DNA of 64,000 nt from an uncultured Desulfuromusa sp. (GTDB lineage: Bacteria > Desulfobacterota > Desulfuromonadia > Desulfuromonadales > Geopsychrobacteraceae): NCBI RefSeq assembly GCF_963675815.1, contig NZ_OY776574.1, positions 2,846,001 to 2,910,000 on the forward strand, read 5' to 3'. Under the pieces are notes generated by a model, which worked only from the letters and a program-made list of their open reading frames with translations, was not told the origin of the DNA and did no database searches. Numbering within the stretch: the stretch's first letter is position 1; every line of letters begins with the position of its first letter. A program made the position numbers and the translations under genes. This document shows positions 1-7,717 of this stretch, one piece after another.

Positions 1-953
1 GTCTTGATAAAGGGCGTGGCCCGATTGCAACTGTTCTGGTTCAGGATGGGACTCTGAAAATTGGCGATGCGATTGTTGCAGGACTGCATTTTGGCCGGGT
101 TCGTTCGATGACGACGGCAACTGGTTCTCAAGTGAAAGAAGCTGGGCCTTCTTTCCCCGTAGAAGTAACGGGTTTGGGCGGAGTTCCAAATGCGGGTGAC
201 GTATTCCATGCGGTAGAGAATGAAAAGGCAGCAAAAGATGTTTCCCAGCATCGGCAATCAAAACAGCGCGAAATTGATCTCTCTAAAAACAGCAAAGTTT
301 CACTCGATCAATTGTTTGAAAAGATGCAGCAAGGTGTCGTCGAAGAGCTCTCGGTGATTGTAAAAGCTGATGTTCAGGGTTCTTTAGAGGCTGTTCGTGA
401 TGCTCTGGAAAAACTATCGACAGATGCATGTCGTCTGAATGTCATCCATACGGGTGTCGGCGGTATCTCTGAAAGTGACATTACTTTGGCAACAGCTTCA
501 AGTGCTATTGTTTTAGGTTTTAATGTCAGACCTGAGACCAAGGCAAAAGTCATGGCTGAAGTTGAAAAGGTTGATATCCGCCTGTATTCAGTGATCTATG
601 ATGCCGTTAATGATATCCGTGATGCGATGGAAGGCTTATTAGCGCCGACATTGAAAGAAAAAGAACTGGGTCGTGTTGAAATTCGTGACACTTTCCATGT
701 CTCACGTGTTGGAACTATTGCCGGTTGTTTCGTTCTGGAGGGAAAAATTGTACGCAATGCACAGACACGACTGGTGCGCGACAATGTCGTTGTCTGGCAG
801 GGTAAGCTGAGTTCGTTAAAACGCTTCAAGGACGATGTAAAAGAGGTCGGTAATGGCTATGAGTGCGGTATCGGTCTGGAAAAATACAATGATATAAAAA
901 TTGGTGATATCCTCGAAGTTTTTGAGATAGAAGAGGTCAAAACTTCTCTCTAA
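1..953 (+). CDS. infB: Translation initiation factor IF-2, C-terminal part (5' end outside window)
   Basis: The reading frame is open from the first bases of the window (codons begin at position 3), so only the last ~316 residues are present and the GTPase domain lies upstream. What remains is the end of the EF-Tu-like domain II (GRGPIATVLVQDG near the start), the IF-2 domain III (IVKADVQGSLEAV, GVGGISESD) and the fMet-tRNA-binding C-terminal domain (LGRVEIRDTF, GYECGIGLEKYNDIKIGD). IF-2 delivers initiator tRNA to the 30S subunit. It heads the familiar ylxP-rbfA-nrnA-truB run downstream. The ATG at 108 is internal, not the start. Confidence 0.97.
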   Translation, partial: LDKGRGPIATVLVQDGTLKIGDAIVAGLHFGRVRSMTTATGSQVKEAGPSFPVEVTGLGGVPNAGDVFHAVENEKAAKDVSQHRQSKQREIDLSKNSKVSLDQLFEKMQQGVVEELSVIVKADVQGSLEAVRDALEKLSTDACRLNVIHTGVGGISESDITLATASSAIVLGFNVRPETKAKVMAEVEKVDIRLYSVIYDAVNDIRDAMEGLLAPTLKEKELGRVEIRDTFHVSRVGTIAGCFVLEGKIVRNAQTRLVRDNVVVWQGKLSSLKRFKDDVKEVGNGYECGIGLEKYNDIKIGDILEVFEIEEVKTSL

Positions 954-975
954 TGGTGTGGAGTTATAGCCAGTA

Positions 976-1278
976 ATGGTTGTTGGCGTCATCCGCATTG
1001 ATTTGCGTTTGTTTGAAGTCCATTCTCTGAAACAGAAACGTTCTCAAGTCAGTCGTATTTTGAATCGACTGAGGTCTAAGTTTCCAATCTCTATCGCAGA
1101 AGTTGGGTGTTTGGATCTTTTGCAACGCACGGTTTTAGGTGCGAGCATGACGGCGGGTTCGGAAGCAGTCATTCAATCGGTTTTTAAGCGTTTGGAAGAT
1201 GATTTATATGCGTCCGGCGTTGCCGTTGTCATTGACCAGGATATTGAATATTTACATTATGGAGCAGATTTCAGTTGA
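976..1278 (+). CDS. ylxP: DUF503 / YlxP-like family protein
   Basis: A 100-residue protein with the family's opening (VVGVIRIDLRLFEVHSLKQKR) and the middle ISIAEVG segment. DUF503 proteins are small proteins nearly always found between infB and rbfA; their exact role is not settled, though the location suggests ribosome assembly. The gene sits 22 bases after infB and its stop overlaps the rbfA start (TTGA at 1275-1278), so the two are probably translationally coupled. Family assignment is firm from sequence and position; function is inference. Confidence 0.88.
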   Translation: MVVGVIRIDLRLFEVHSLKQKRSQVSRILNRLRSKFPISIAEVGCLDLLQRTVLGASMTAGSEAVIQSVFKRLEDDLYASGVAVVIDQDIEYLHYGADFS

Positions 1279-1643
1279 GTAGTTATCGTCCAGAACGGGT
1301 TGGTGAGCAGATTCACAAAGAAGTAACCCGAATTTTGATGTACAACATCAAGGATCCCCGTGTTATTCCAGTGACGCTCACTGGAGTGCAAATGTCACGT
1401 GATATCAGTTCCGCTAAAATTTATTTTACGGTTCATGGTGATTCTGCTGAGAGGAAAGAGGCGGAGAGAGGGCTGAAAAGTGCAGCTCCCTATATTCGTA
1501 GAGAATTGGGAAAAATTATGAAGCTTCGATTTGTTCCGAATCTCTTCTTTAAGTTTGATGAATCTATCAACTATGGACAAAAAATTGATGCCTTGTTGTA
1601 TCAGGTGCGAGACGATTTAGATGATCATTCAGCAGATAGTTGA
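1275..1643 (+). CDS. rbfA: 30S ribosome-binding factor RbfA
   Basis: 122 residues, the normal length, with the RbfA KH-like fold signature: RPERVGEQIHKEV at the N terminus, DPRV near residue 28, and the late LRFVPNLFFKFDESINYG segment. RbfA binds the 30S subunit during 16S maturation. The start is TTG at 1275, overlapping the ylxP stop by four bases; no ATG is better placed. The 3' end overlaps nrnA by 23 bases, consistent with one mRNA from infB through truB. Confidence 0.95.
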   Translation: MSSYRPERVGEQIHKEVTRILMYNIKDPRVIPVTLTGVQMSRDISSAKIYFTVHGDSAERKEAERGLKSAAPYIRRELGKIMKLRFVPNLFFKFDESINYGQKIDALLYQVRDDLDDHSADS

Positions 1644-2571
1644 AATCATAAACAGCAATCAGAAATTTCTCGTTGTGGCCCATGAAAACCCTGATGGTGA
1701 CGCGATAGGTTCAACTCTCGGGCTGGCTTTGGCGCTACGCGATATGGGCAAAGATGTCGTCGCCTATAATGTGAATAGTGTCCCAGCGGTTATGTGTTTT
1801 CTTCCTGAGTCGGATTTCATTCAGGCCTGTTTGCCTGACAACGCTTTTTTTGACGTTGCCTTTGTTCTGGATGCCGGTGATGTTGAGAGAACGGCACTGC
1901 CGGTTAAGGATTTGTGTCAAACGATGATTAATATTGATCATCATCCGGGCTCCACTTTTGGTGATCTTTGTTTTCTCGATACAACAGCCTGCGCTACGGC
2001 TGTTTTGATCTACCGCTTGTTGCTGGGTTGTCAGTATCAACTTAGCTTGCCCGTTGCCAAGGCTCTCTATCTTGGAATTCTTTCAGATACGGGATCCTTC
2101 CGCTATTCAAGCGCGAATCAGGAATCATTCCATGTTGCTGGTGAGTTGGTCGGCATGGGAGTGGACCCGTGGGAGACGTCCAGCCATCTCTATGAAAGTC
2201 ATACTCCTGAACGGATGCGATTGCTCGGCCAAGTTCTGCCAACATTACAGATTTCATCTTCAGGGCGTTATGCTTGCGTTACCATGACTCTGGACGCTCT
2301 TAAAGAGTCGGGGGCATCTGAGGAACATGCTGACGGTTTTGTCAACTATCCTCGATCCATCAATGGCGTCGAAGTCGCCCTGTTCTTCAACCAGATAGCA
2401 GAGAATTTATATAAGATCAGTTTTCGATCGAGAGGAAGCATTGACGTTGGAGCTCTTGCTCAGAAGCTTGGTGGCGGTGGTCATCATAACGCTGCTGGAG
2501 CCAAACTCAATGGTCCGCTTGACGAAGTGAAAAATACGGTATTCTCATTGCTTGACCAACTCCTCAGTTAA
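1621..2571 (+). CDS. nrnA: DHH-family phosphoesterase (NrnA-type oligoribonuclease / pAp phosphatase)
   Basis: 316 residues with both halves of the DHH/DHHA1 family: metal ligands in HENPDGDAIGS (H21, D25, D27), the DHH triplet at residues 106-108, and the substrate-binding GGGGHHNAAG at about 284-293. NrnA enzymes degrade 2-5 nt RNAs and 3'-phosphoadenosine 5'-phosphate. The gene starts with ATG inside the end of rbfA and its own end overlaps truB, a position (rbfA-nrnA-truB) typical for this family. Substrate preference cannot be told from sequence alone. Confidence 0.93.
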   Translation: MIIQQIVEIINSNQKFLVVAHENPDGDAIGSTLGLALALRDMGKDVVAYNVNSVPAVMCFLPESDFIQACLPDNAFFDVAFVLDAGDVERTALPVKDLCQTMINIDHHPGSTFGDLCFLDTTACATAVLIYRLLLGCQYQLSLPVAKALYLGILSDTGSFRYSSANQESFHVAGELVGMGVDPWETSSHLYESHTPERMRLLGQVLPTLQISSSGRYACVTMTLDALKESGASEEHADGFVNYPRSINGVEVALFFNQIAENLYKISFRSRGSIDVGALAQKLGGGGHHNAAGAKLNGPLDEVKNTVFSLLDQLLS

Positions 2572-3481
2572 TATTTTGCACGGACTTCTCCTTATTGATA
2601 AAGCCGCAGGGATGACATCTCACGATGTCGTCAGAAAAGTAAGGCGCATCTTCCAAACCCGCAAGGTAGGACATGGAGGGACTCTTGATCCGCTGGCGAC
2701 TGGTGTCCTGCCTGTTGCGATCGGAGATGGAACCAAGATCCTGCAATTTTTACTTGCCGAAGACAAGTCGTATCGGGCAACCTTCAAGCTTGGAATCACA
2801 ACGGATACTCTTGATGTTGATGGACAGATTCTTCTGGAACGCTCTGTTCCCGAATTCAGTCTTACTGATCTGGAAGATATTTGTTCTGAGTTTCGTGGTG
2901 ATATCAAGCAGCTGCCACCGATGTTTTCCGCCCTTAAAAAAAATGGTGTTCCTCTCTATAAACTCGCCCGACAAGGTCAGACTGTTGAACGTCAACATCG
3001 CGATGTTACGATTCAGCGACTGGCAATTATCAATTGTGAAGCAGAAGAGATCACAATTGAGGTTGATTGTTCCAAGGGAACTTATATTCGTTCGCTTATC
3101 AGCGATATCGGTGAGAGACTCGGTTGTGGTGCTTGCTTGACTGACTTACGCCGGACAAAGAGCGGCGATTTCTCTATCAATGAATGTCAGACATTGGAGA
3201 ATTTGCAACAACTGGATGATCTTTCCTCTATACTTCTTTCTCTGGATGAAGCTTTGCGTAGCTGTCCTGCAGTACTGTTAAATGAGACTGCAGCGGCTGC
3301 TTTGAAATTCGGAATTCCTCCACAGCGAAATCAAACTCAGGTTGATACGGAGATTGTCAATGGCGATCTTGTCCGTTTGCAGGTTGACCATAAACTTGCG
3401 GCTATGGCGCGCTATGCACCGTTGCGCAACAAAGAAAAACGTGGGGATTATGAACTGATCAGGGTTTTCGGCAGTCATTGA
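2552..3481 (+). CDS. truB: tRNA pseudouridine(55) synthase TruB
   Basis: 309 residues. The catalytic aspartate is D46 in GHGGTLDPLATGVLP; GLLLIDKAAGMTSHDVV at the N terminus and CSKGTYIRSL in the middle are also TruB hallmarks. It makes pseudouridine 55 in the T-loop of tRNAs. The start is uncertain: TTG at 2552 overlaps the nrnA stop, while TTG at 2576 (eight codons later, ...LHGLLLIDK) would also fit the family's N terminus. A C-terminal PUA-like region is weakly visible. Confidence 0.95.
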   Translation: MTNSSVNILHGLLLIDKAAGMTSHDVVRKVRRIFQTRKVGHGGTLDPLATGVLPVAIGDGTKILQFLLAEDKSYRATFKLGITTDTLDVDGQILLERSVPEFSLTDLEDICSEFRGDIKQLPPMFSALKKNGVPLYKLARQGQTVERQHRDVTIQRLAIINCEAEEITIEVDCSKGTYIRSLISDIGERLGCGACLTDLRRTKSGDFSINECQTLENLQQLDDLSSILLSLDEALRSCPAVLLNETAAAALKFGIPPQRNQTQVDTEIVNGDLVRLQVDHKLAAMARYAPLRNKEKRGDYELIRVFGSH

Positions 3482-3623
3482 TCTGGTAAATTTGAGGTCG
3501 AAGGATTTCCCAGGATTCTATCGGGTCATCATCAGCCACGGACCATTGTTATAACGTGTTTAATCTTTACAGGTGAACTTGAATTGTGGTAGATATCGCA
3601 GCCTGTAGATGATTCTTAAAAAC

Positions 3624-3659
3624 AGCCACGCCACTGGCTTTATTGAACTTAAAAAGGAG
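3624..3659 (+). promoter_or_regulatory. Candidate rpsO leader hairpin and ribosome binding site
   Basis: In the 185-base gap between truB and rpsO, AGCCA (3624-3628) pairs with TGGCT (3635-3639) around a six-base loop, followed by TTTATT and then the AAGGAG ribosome binding site at 3654-3659. It may be a weak truB terminator or part of an S15 autoregulatory leader as known in other bacteria. The stem is short, so this is tentative. I see nothing else definite in 3482-3623. Confidence 0.3.
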
Positions 3660-3666
3660 AACTATC

Positions 3667-3933
3667 GTGCTTGGCACAGACCGAAAACAGGAAATTATCA
3701 ATGAGTATAAGCGTCACGAAGGTGATACGGGTTCACCGGAAGTGCAAATTGCACTTCTGACCGAACGGATTACTTATCTGACAGATCACTTCAAGACCCA
3801 CAAAAAAGATCATCACTCGCGTCGAGGCCTCCTGAAAATGGTTGGCCAGCGGCGTCGATTGCTTGATTACCTGATTAAACAGGACGTCGAGCGGTACAAG
3901 ACGGTTATTCAAGCTCTCGGTCTTCGCCGTTAA
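3667..3933 (+). CDS. rpsO: 30S ribosomal protein S15
   Basis: 88 residues, the family length, when read from GTG at 3667; AAGGAG lies 7 bases upstream of it. The in-frame TTG at 3643 would add eight residues and sits upstream of that ribosome binding site, so it is not used. The sequence carries the S15 signature (HEGDTGSPEVQIALLTERI, then HHSRRGLLKMVGQRRRLLDYL). S15 binds 16S rRNA early in 30S assembly. As in most bacteria it is followed by pnp, with a terminator between. Confidence 0.97.
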   Translation: MLGTDRKQEIINEYKRHEGDTGSPEVQIALLTERITYLTDHFKTHKKDHHSRRGLLKMVGQRRRLLDYLIKQDVERYKTVIQALGLRR

Positions 3934-3936
3934 AAA

Positions 3937-3973
3937 GAGCAGCATGTCCTGATGGGCATGCTGCTTTTGTTTT
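3937..3973 (+). terminator. Rho-independent terminator after rpsO
   Basis: GCAGCATG (3939-3946) and CATGCTGC (3957-3964) form a perfect 8-bp stem with a 10-base loop, followed by TTTTGTTTTTTT. It separates rpsO from pnp. Confidence 0.88.
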
Positions 3974-4002
3974 TTTATGTCGGCTGTGGAGGCTGTCCGG
4001 AG

Positions 4003-4032
4003 AGAAACTCTGATGATTGACTCAGAGTTTGT
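4003..4032 (+). promoter_or_regulatory. Hairpin in the pnp leader
   Basis: AAACTCTGA (4005-4013) and TCAGAGTTT (4022-4030) are perfect inverted repeats around an 8-base loop; GA/TC outside can extend the stem. No T-run follows, so it is not an intrinsic terminator. It lies about 80 bases upstream of the pnp start. In E. coli pnp is autoregulated through an RNase III-cleaved leader stem; a similar role here is inference. Confidence 0.45.
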
Positions 4033-4107
4033 CTCAGGCCAACCTCCTATAGCTTTTACACAAGCAATGATTTCACATGGGTGGAGTTAACATCAAAGGA
4101 GTACTAC

Positions 4108-6207
4108 ATGGCCTATAACAAGGTTGAAGTTGAATTCAATGGTCAACCCTTGACTATTGAAACTGGTAAGGTTGCCCGTCAGGCAGACGGTGCTGTTATT
4201 GTTACTTATGGTGAAACCAAGGTTCTCTGTACTGTGGTTTCCGCCAAAAAAATGCGTGAAGGTCAGGACTTTTTCCCATTAACCGTCAACTATGCTGAAA
4301 AATTTTATTCAGCGGGTAAGATACCAGGTTCTTTCTTTCGCCGTGAGCGTGGTTCCACTGAACGTGAAACCCTCATTTGCCGGCTCATCGATCGCCCCAT
4401 GCGCCCCCTTTTTCCTAAGGGCTACATGTTTGAAACCCAGATTATGCCATCGGTTATTTCTGCCGATTTAGTGAATGATCCTGATACCCTGGCAATGGTT
4501 GCCGCTTCTGCTTCCGTTGCTGTTTCAGATATTCCTTTTGAGGGCCCGATTGCTGCAGTTCGTGTTGGTCGTGTAGATGGTCAACTTGTGGCTAATCCCA
4601 CAAATGATCAGATCGCCGAGAGCGATTTGGAAATTGTCATTTCCGGCTCTAAAGATGCTGTCATGATGGTTGAAGGGGAATCTGCGTTCTTCAGTGAAGA
4701 GGAAATGTTGGAAGCTATTTTCTTTGGTCATGCAGCTTTGCAACCATTAATTGAGGTTCAAGAAGAGTTGGCTAGACTTGTCGGCAAAGAAAAACGAGCT
4801 TTTGAAGTTGCTGTTGCTGATGAAGTTCTCGTTTCTAAAGTGACCGAGTTGGCTGAACCCAAAGTCATTGACGCCGTCAGAATCCAAAGTAAGCAGGACC
4901 GCTATGCTGCTTTGGCCGAAAATCGCGCTGAAGTACAAGAGCAGTTGGCTGAAGAATTTGAAGGCCGTGAGGGTGAAATTTCTGCGGCACTTGCTGCTGT
5001 GGAGAAAAGAGTTGTCCGTCAGATGGTCACTAAAGACCGGATCCGTATTGATGGGCGTGATATGACAACTATTCGTCCCATCAGCTGCGAAGTCGGTGTT
5101 CTCCCCCGTTCCCATGGTAGCGCCTTGTTTACCCGTGGTGAAACCCAAGCTTTGGTTGCCGCAACACTGGGAACTGGTACCGATGAACAGCGTATGGATA
5201 ATATTCAGGGAATGGAGTTTAAAAAGTTTATGCTCCATTATAACTTTCCTCCGTTCTGTGTCGGCGAAACCAGTATGCGTCTCTTTCCTGGCCGTCGTGA
5301 AATAGGCCACGGTATGCTTGCTGAGCGTAGTGCGGCCCAGATTTTGCCTAAGCATGAAGATTTCCCTTATACCATTCGGGTTGTCTCAGATATCCTTGAA
5401 TCGAATGGTTCTTCTTCCATGGCCTCTGTTTGTGGTGCTTCCTTGTCCCTGATGGACGCTGGTGTGCCGGTTTCCGAAGCAATTTCGGGGATCGCTATGG
5501 GGCTGATTAAAGAGGGTGATGACGTTGCCGTATTGTCGGATATTCTTGGTGATGAGGATCATCTTGGTGATATGGACTTCAAAGTCACGGGTTCTGCAAA
5601 AGGAATTACCGCATTGCAGATGGATATTAAAATTACAGGCGTGACCAGAGAAATAATGCAACAAGCTTTGGAGCAAGCACGTGAGGGACGGATTCACATT
5701 CTGGGTGAAATGGCTAAAGCCATTGATGCGCCACGGGCTGAACTTTCTGAACATGCTCCGCAGATCACCAGTATTAAGGTGAAATCAGATCAAGTTAGAA
5801 CAGTTATCGGTTCAGGGGGGAAAAATATTCGTGGCATTATTGAAGCAACAGGTTGCGCCATTGATATTGAGGATGACGGCACCATCAAGATTGCTTCGGC
5901 TGACGGCCTGGCTGCCAAAGAAGCAATCAAGATGATTCGGGATCTGACCCAGGAAGCCGAAGTTGATAAGCTCTACATGGGTAAAGTGAAAAAAATTATG
6001 GAGTTTGGAGCTTTTGTTGAAATATTCCCAGGGACAGATGGTCTGGTTCACGTTTCTGAGCTGGCAAAAGAGCGGGTGCGCAACGTCACTGATGTCCTCA
6101 ATGAAGGGGATGAAGTGCTGGTGAAATGTATCGGAGTTGATCGCCAGGGGAAGATTAAACTTTCCCGTAAGGCTGCCCTCGGCATGGAGTTGCCTGAAGA
6201 GGGTTAA
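4108..6207 (+). CDS. pnp: Polyribonucleotide nucleotidyltransferase (PNPase)
   Basis: 699 residues from ATG 4108, preceded by AAGGAG; the GTG at 4081 is upstream of that site and would add nine unrelated residues. Domains in order: first RNase PH domain, helical linker, second RNase PH domain (EQRMDNIQGMEFKKFMLHYNFPPF, then the DILGDEDHLGDMDFKV region near the active site), KH domain from about residue 557 (VIGSGGKNIRGI) and S1 domain from about 625 (FGAFVEIFPGTDGLVHVSEL). PNPase degrades RNA 3' to 5' phosphorolytically, usually in the degradosome. A very strong terminator follows. Confidence 0.98.
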   Translation: MAYNKVEVEFNGQPLTIETGKVARQADGAVIVTYGETKVLCTVVSAKKMREGQDFFPLTVNYAEKFYSAGKIPGSFFRRERGSTERETLICRLIDRPMRPLFPKGYMFETQIMPSVISADLVNDPDTLAMVAASASVAVSDIPFEGPIAAVRVGRVDGQLVANPTNDQIAESDLEIVISGSKDAVMMVEGESAFFSEEEMLEAIFFGHAALQPLIEVQEELARLVGKEKRAFEVAVADEVLVSKVTELAEPKVIDAVRIQSKQDRYAALAENRAEVQEQLAEEFEGREGEISAALAAVEKRVVRQMVTKDRIRIDGRDMTTIRPISCEVGVLPRSHGSALFTRGETQALVAATLGTGTDEQRMDNIQGMEFKKFMLHYNFPPFCVGETSMRLFPGRREIGHGMLAERSAAQILPKHEDFPYTIRVVSDILESNGSSSMASVCGASLSLMDAGVPVSEAISGIAMGLIKEGDDVAVLSDILGDEDHLGDMDFKVTGSAKGITALQMDIKITGVTREIMQQALEQAREGRIHILGEMAKAIDAPRAELSEHAPQITSIKVKSDQVRTVIGSGGKNIRGIIEATGCAIDIEDDGTIKIASADGLAAKEAIKMIRDLTQEAEVDKLYMGKVKKIMEFGAFVEIFPGTDGLVHVSELAKERVRNVTDVLNEGDEVLVKCIGVDRQGKIKLSRKAALGMELPEEG

Positions 6208-6241
6208 ACCCTTATTTATTTTTTAAAAATCACGATATAAT

Positions 6242-6281
6242 GGCCGGTGAAGAAGATTTTCCTTCTTCACCGGCCCTTTTT
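6242..6281 (+). terminator. Rho-independent terminator after pnp
   Basis: A perfect 14-bp stem (6242-6255 with 6262-6275) closes a six-base loop and is followed by CTTTTT. The stem covers the first in-frame ATG (6240) available to the dut frame, which shows that dut must start further downstream. Confidence 0.93.
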
Positions 6282-6314
6282 GATTGGACAATGAATATGC
6301 TGAGACCACAGGTG

Positions 6315-6755
6315 ATGATAAAAAAACTGCATCCTCTGGCGACAATGCCAAAGTATATGACGGAATTAGCCGCCGGCATGGATATTTGTGCATTACTGAA
6401 TGAGCCGATACAACTTGCTCCGGGGGAACGATCCCTGATTCCTACGGGATTGGCATTTGCTATTCCTCCAGGATTTGAAATTCAGGTGCGGCCTCGCTCA
6501 GGACTGGCCATAAAACATGGGATTGCTCTGGTCAATGCTCCAGGAACCATTGATGCTGATTATCGCGGTGAGGTTCGTATTATTCTGATTAACCATGGTC
6601 AGGAAAGTTTTACAATCAATTCAGGCGATCGCATTGCCCAGCTTATTGTCGCTCCTGTTTCTCAGGCCGATCTGGTTGAGGTCAGCGAACTGTCAGAAAC
6701 ATTGCGCGGGGAAGGTGGTTTCGGTCATACCGGGAAAAATCATGAAAAAAGTTGA
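6315..6755 (+). CDS. dut: Deoxyuridine 5'-triphosphate nucleotidohydrolase (dUTPase)
   Basis: All five trimeric dUTPase motifs are present: AAGMD (I), PRSGLA (II), NAPGTIDADYRGEV (III), GDRIAQLI (IV) and RGEGGFGHTG (V). The enzyme hydrolyses dUTP to dUMP, keeping uracil out of DNA. Start choice: the frame is open from 6240, but that ATG lies in the pnp terminator. ATG 6315 (MIKKLHPLATMPKYM) gives 146 residues, the usual size, with a weak AGGTG just ahead; ATG 6291 and 6297 are alternatives. The end overlaps the next gene by 14 bases. Confidence 0.94.
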   Translation: MIKKLHPLATMPKYMTELAAGMDICALLNEPIQLAPGERSLIPTGLAFAIPPGFEIQVRPRSGLAIKHGIALVNAPGTIDADYRGEVRIILINHGQESFTINSGDRIAQLIVAPVSQADLVEVSELSETLRGEGGFGHTGKNHEKS

Positions 6756-7011
6756 TTCAGCTGATCTGATTGAATTTCCATGCCACTACCAGTTTAAGGC
6801 TGTAGGGCTGGCAGGGACTGATTTTCGTGAAGCGATTATTGCTGCTGTTGATAAACATGCTACCGTTTCAGAAGATGCTGTTCTTAGTCGTCCCAGCGGC
6901 AAAGGAACCTATCAATCTGTTTCAATTCTGGTGACCTTGCATAGCTATGAACAGTTGACCGCTATTTATGCGAAGATGCGGCGTGTTAACGGCTTGAAAA
7001 TGTTGCTTTAA
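6742..7011 (+). CDS. DUF493 (YbeD-like) family protein
   Basis: 89 residues from ATG 6742, inside the end of dut. It has the ferredoxin-like ACT-type pattern of DUF493: IEFPCHYQFKAVG at the start, SRPSGKGTYQSVSI in the middle and a closing YAKMRRVNGLKMLL. The family is small, probably regulatory, and of unclear function; the E. coli member is YbeD, next to lipB. An upstream in-frame start at 6595 would overlap most of dut and lacks family similarity. Confidence 0.8.
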   Translation: MKKVDSADLIEFPCHYQFKAVGLAGTDFREAIIAAVDKHATVSEDAVLSRPSGKGTYQSVSILVTLHSYEQLTAIYAKMRRVNGLKMLL

Positions 7012-7069
7012 AGCCATTTCCGGATTACTATAAATTATCAATCTGATTATCTAAAAGGGGAGAGCCACG

Positions 7070-7678
7070 ATGTATTTATCAATAAATCCTGTTAATCCTC
7101 AGCCACGGTTGATCAAACAGGTTGTCGCATGTCTGCAACAGGGAGGTGTGATAATCTATCCAACGGATACGACTTATGGGATCGGTTGTGATATCTTTAA
7201 TCGTAAAGGGATTAAAAAAATCTTTCAGCTAAAAAAGCGTGATCAGCGTAAGCCTTTTTCTTTTATCTGTAACGACCTTGCTGAAATCTCCAATTATGCG
7301 CAAGTCAGCAATTTCGCTTTTAAAATTATGAAGAGGCATCTCCCTGGTGCTTTTACCTTTGTTCTGGAAGCAACAAAGATTGTTCCCGACTCCCTCAGCA
7401 CAAAACAAAAAACAGTTGGTGTCCGTATTCCCGAGAATGCCATTTGTCATGCAATCGTTAAAGAACTCGGCCATCCACTCGTGACGACCAGTGCTAATAC
7501 CTCAGGGGAAGATACTCCTCAGGACCCACTGGAAATAGAAGAGAAGATGGGGCGGTATGTTGATTTTGTCATTGATGGTGGTATTTCCATGGAAGAAGCC
7601 TCAACCGTTATCAGTTTGCTTGATGATCAGATAGAGGTCATTCGTCAGGGAAGTGGAGATACTTCCTGGATCGAATGA
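7070..7678 (+). CDS. YrdC/Sua5-family protein, YciO-like (possible threonylcarbamoyl-AMP synthase)
   Basis: 202 residues preceded by AAAAGGGGAG. The YrdC fold signature is clear: GGVIIYPTDTTYGIGCD near residue 25, the basic KKRDQRKPFSF motif (~55-66), and HPLVTTSANTSGEDTPQDP (~140). Family members make the threonylcarbamoyl adenylate used for t6A37 in ANN-decoding tRNAs. Length and the KKRD...KPFSFIC pattern resemble the YciO branch, whose activity is less certain than TsaC/Sua5, so the symbol is withheld. It stands between dut/DUF493 and a tRNA nucleotidyltransferase. Confidence 0.83.
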   Translation: MYLSINPVNPQPRLIKQVVACLQQGGVIIYPTDTTYGIGCDIFNRKGIKKIFQLKKRDQRKPFSFICNDLAEISNYAQVSNFAFKIMKRHLPGAFTFVLEATKIVPDSLSTKQKTVGVRIPENAICHAIVKELGHPLVTTSANTSGEDTPQDPLEIEEKMGRYVDFVIDGGISMEEASTVISLLDDQIEVIRQGSGDTSWIE

Positions 7679-7717
7679 TTTATTCAGTCAGGGCACTGTG
7701 TTTAGCTGGTTTTAATT

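Noticed and set aside
4747..5355. 202-residue open frame antisense to pnp
   Set aside because: It mirrors the PNPase coding sequence, has no recognisable domain and no independent promoter; the pnp frame is certain.
6240..6314. dut starting at ATG 6240
   Set aside because: This ATG lies within the pnp terminator stem and the added residues have no dUTPase similarity.
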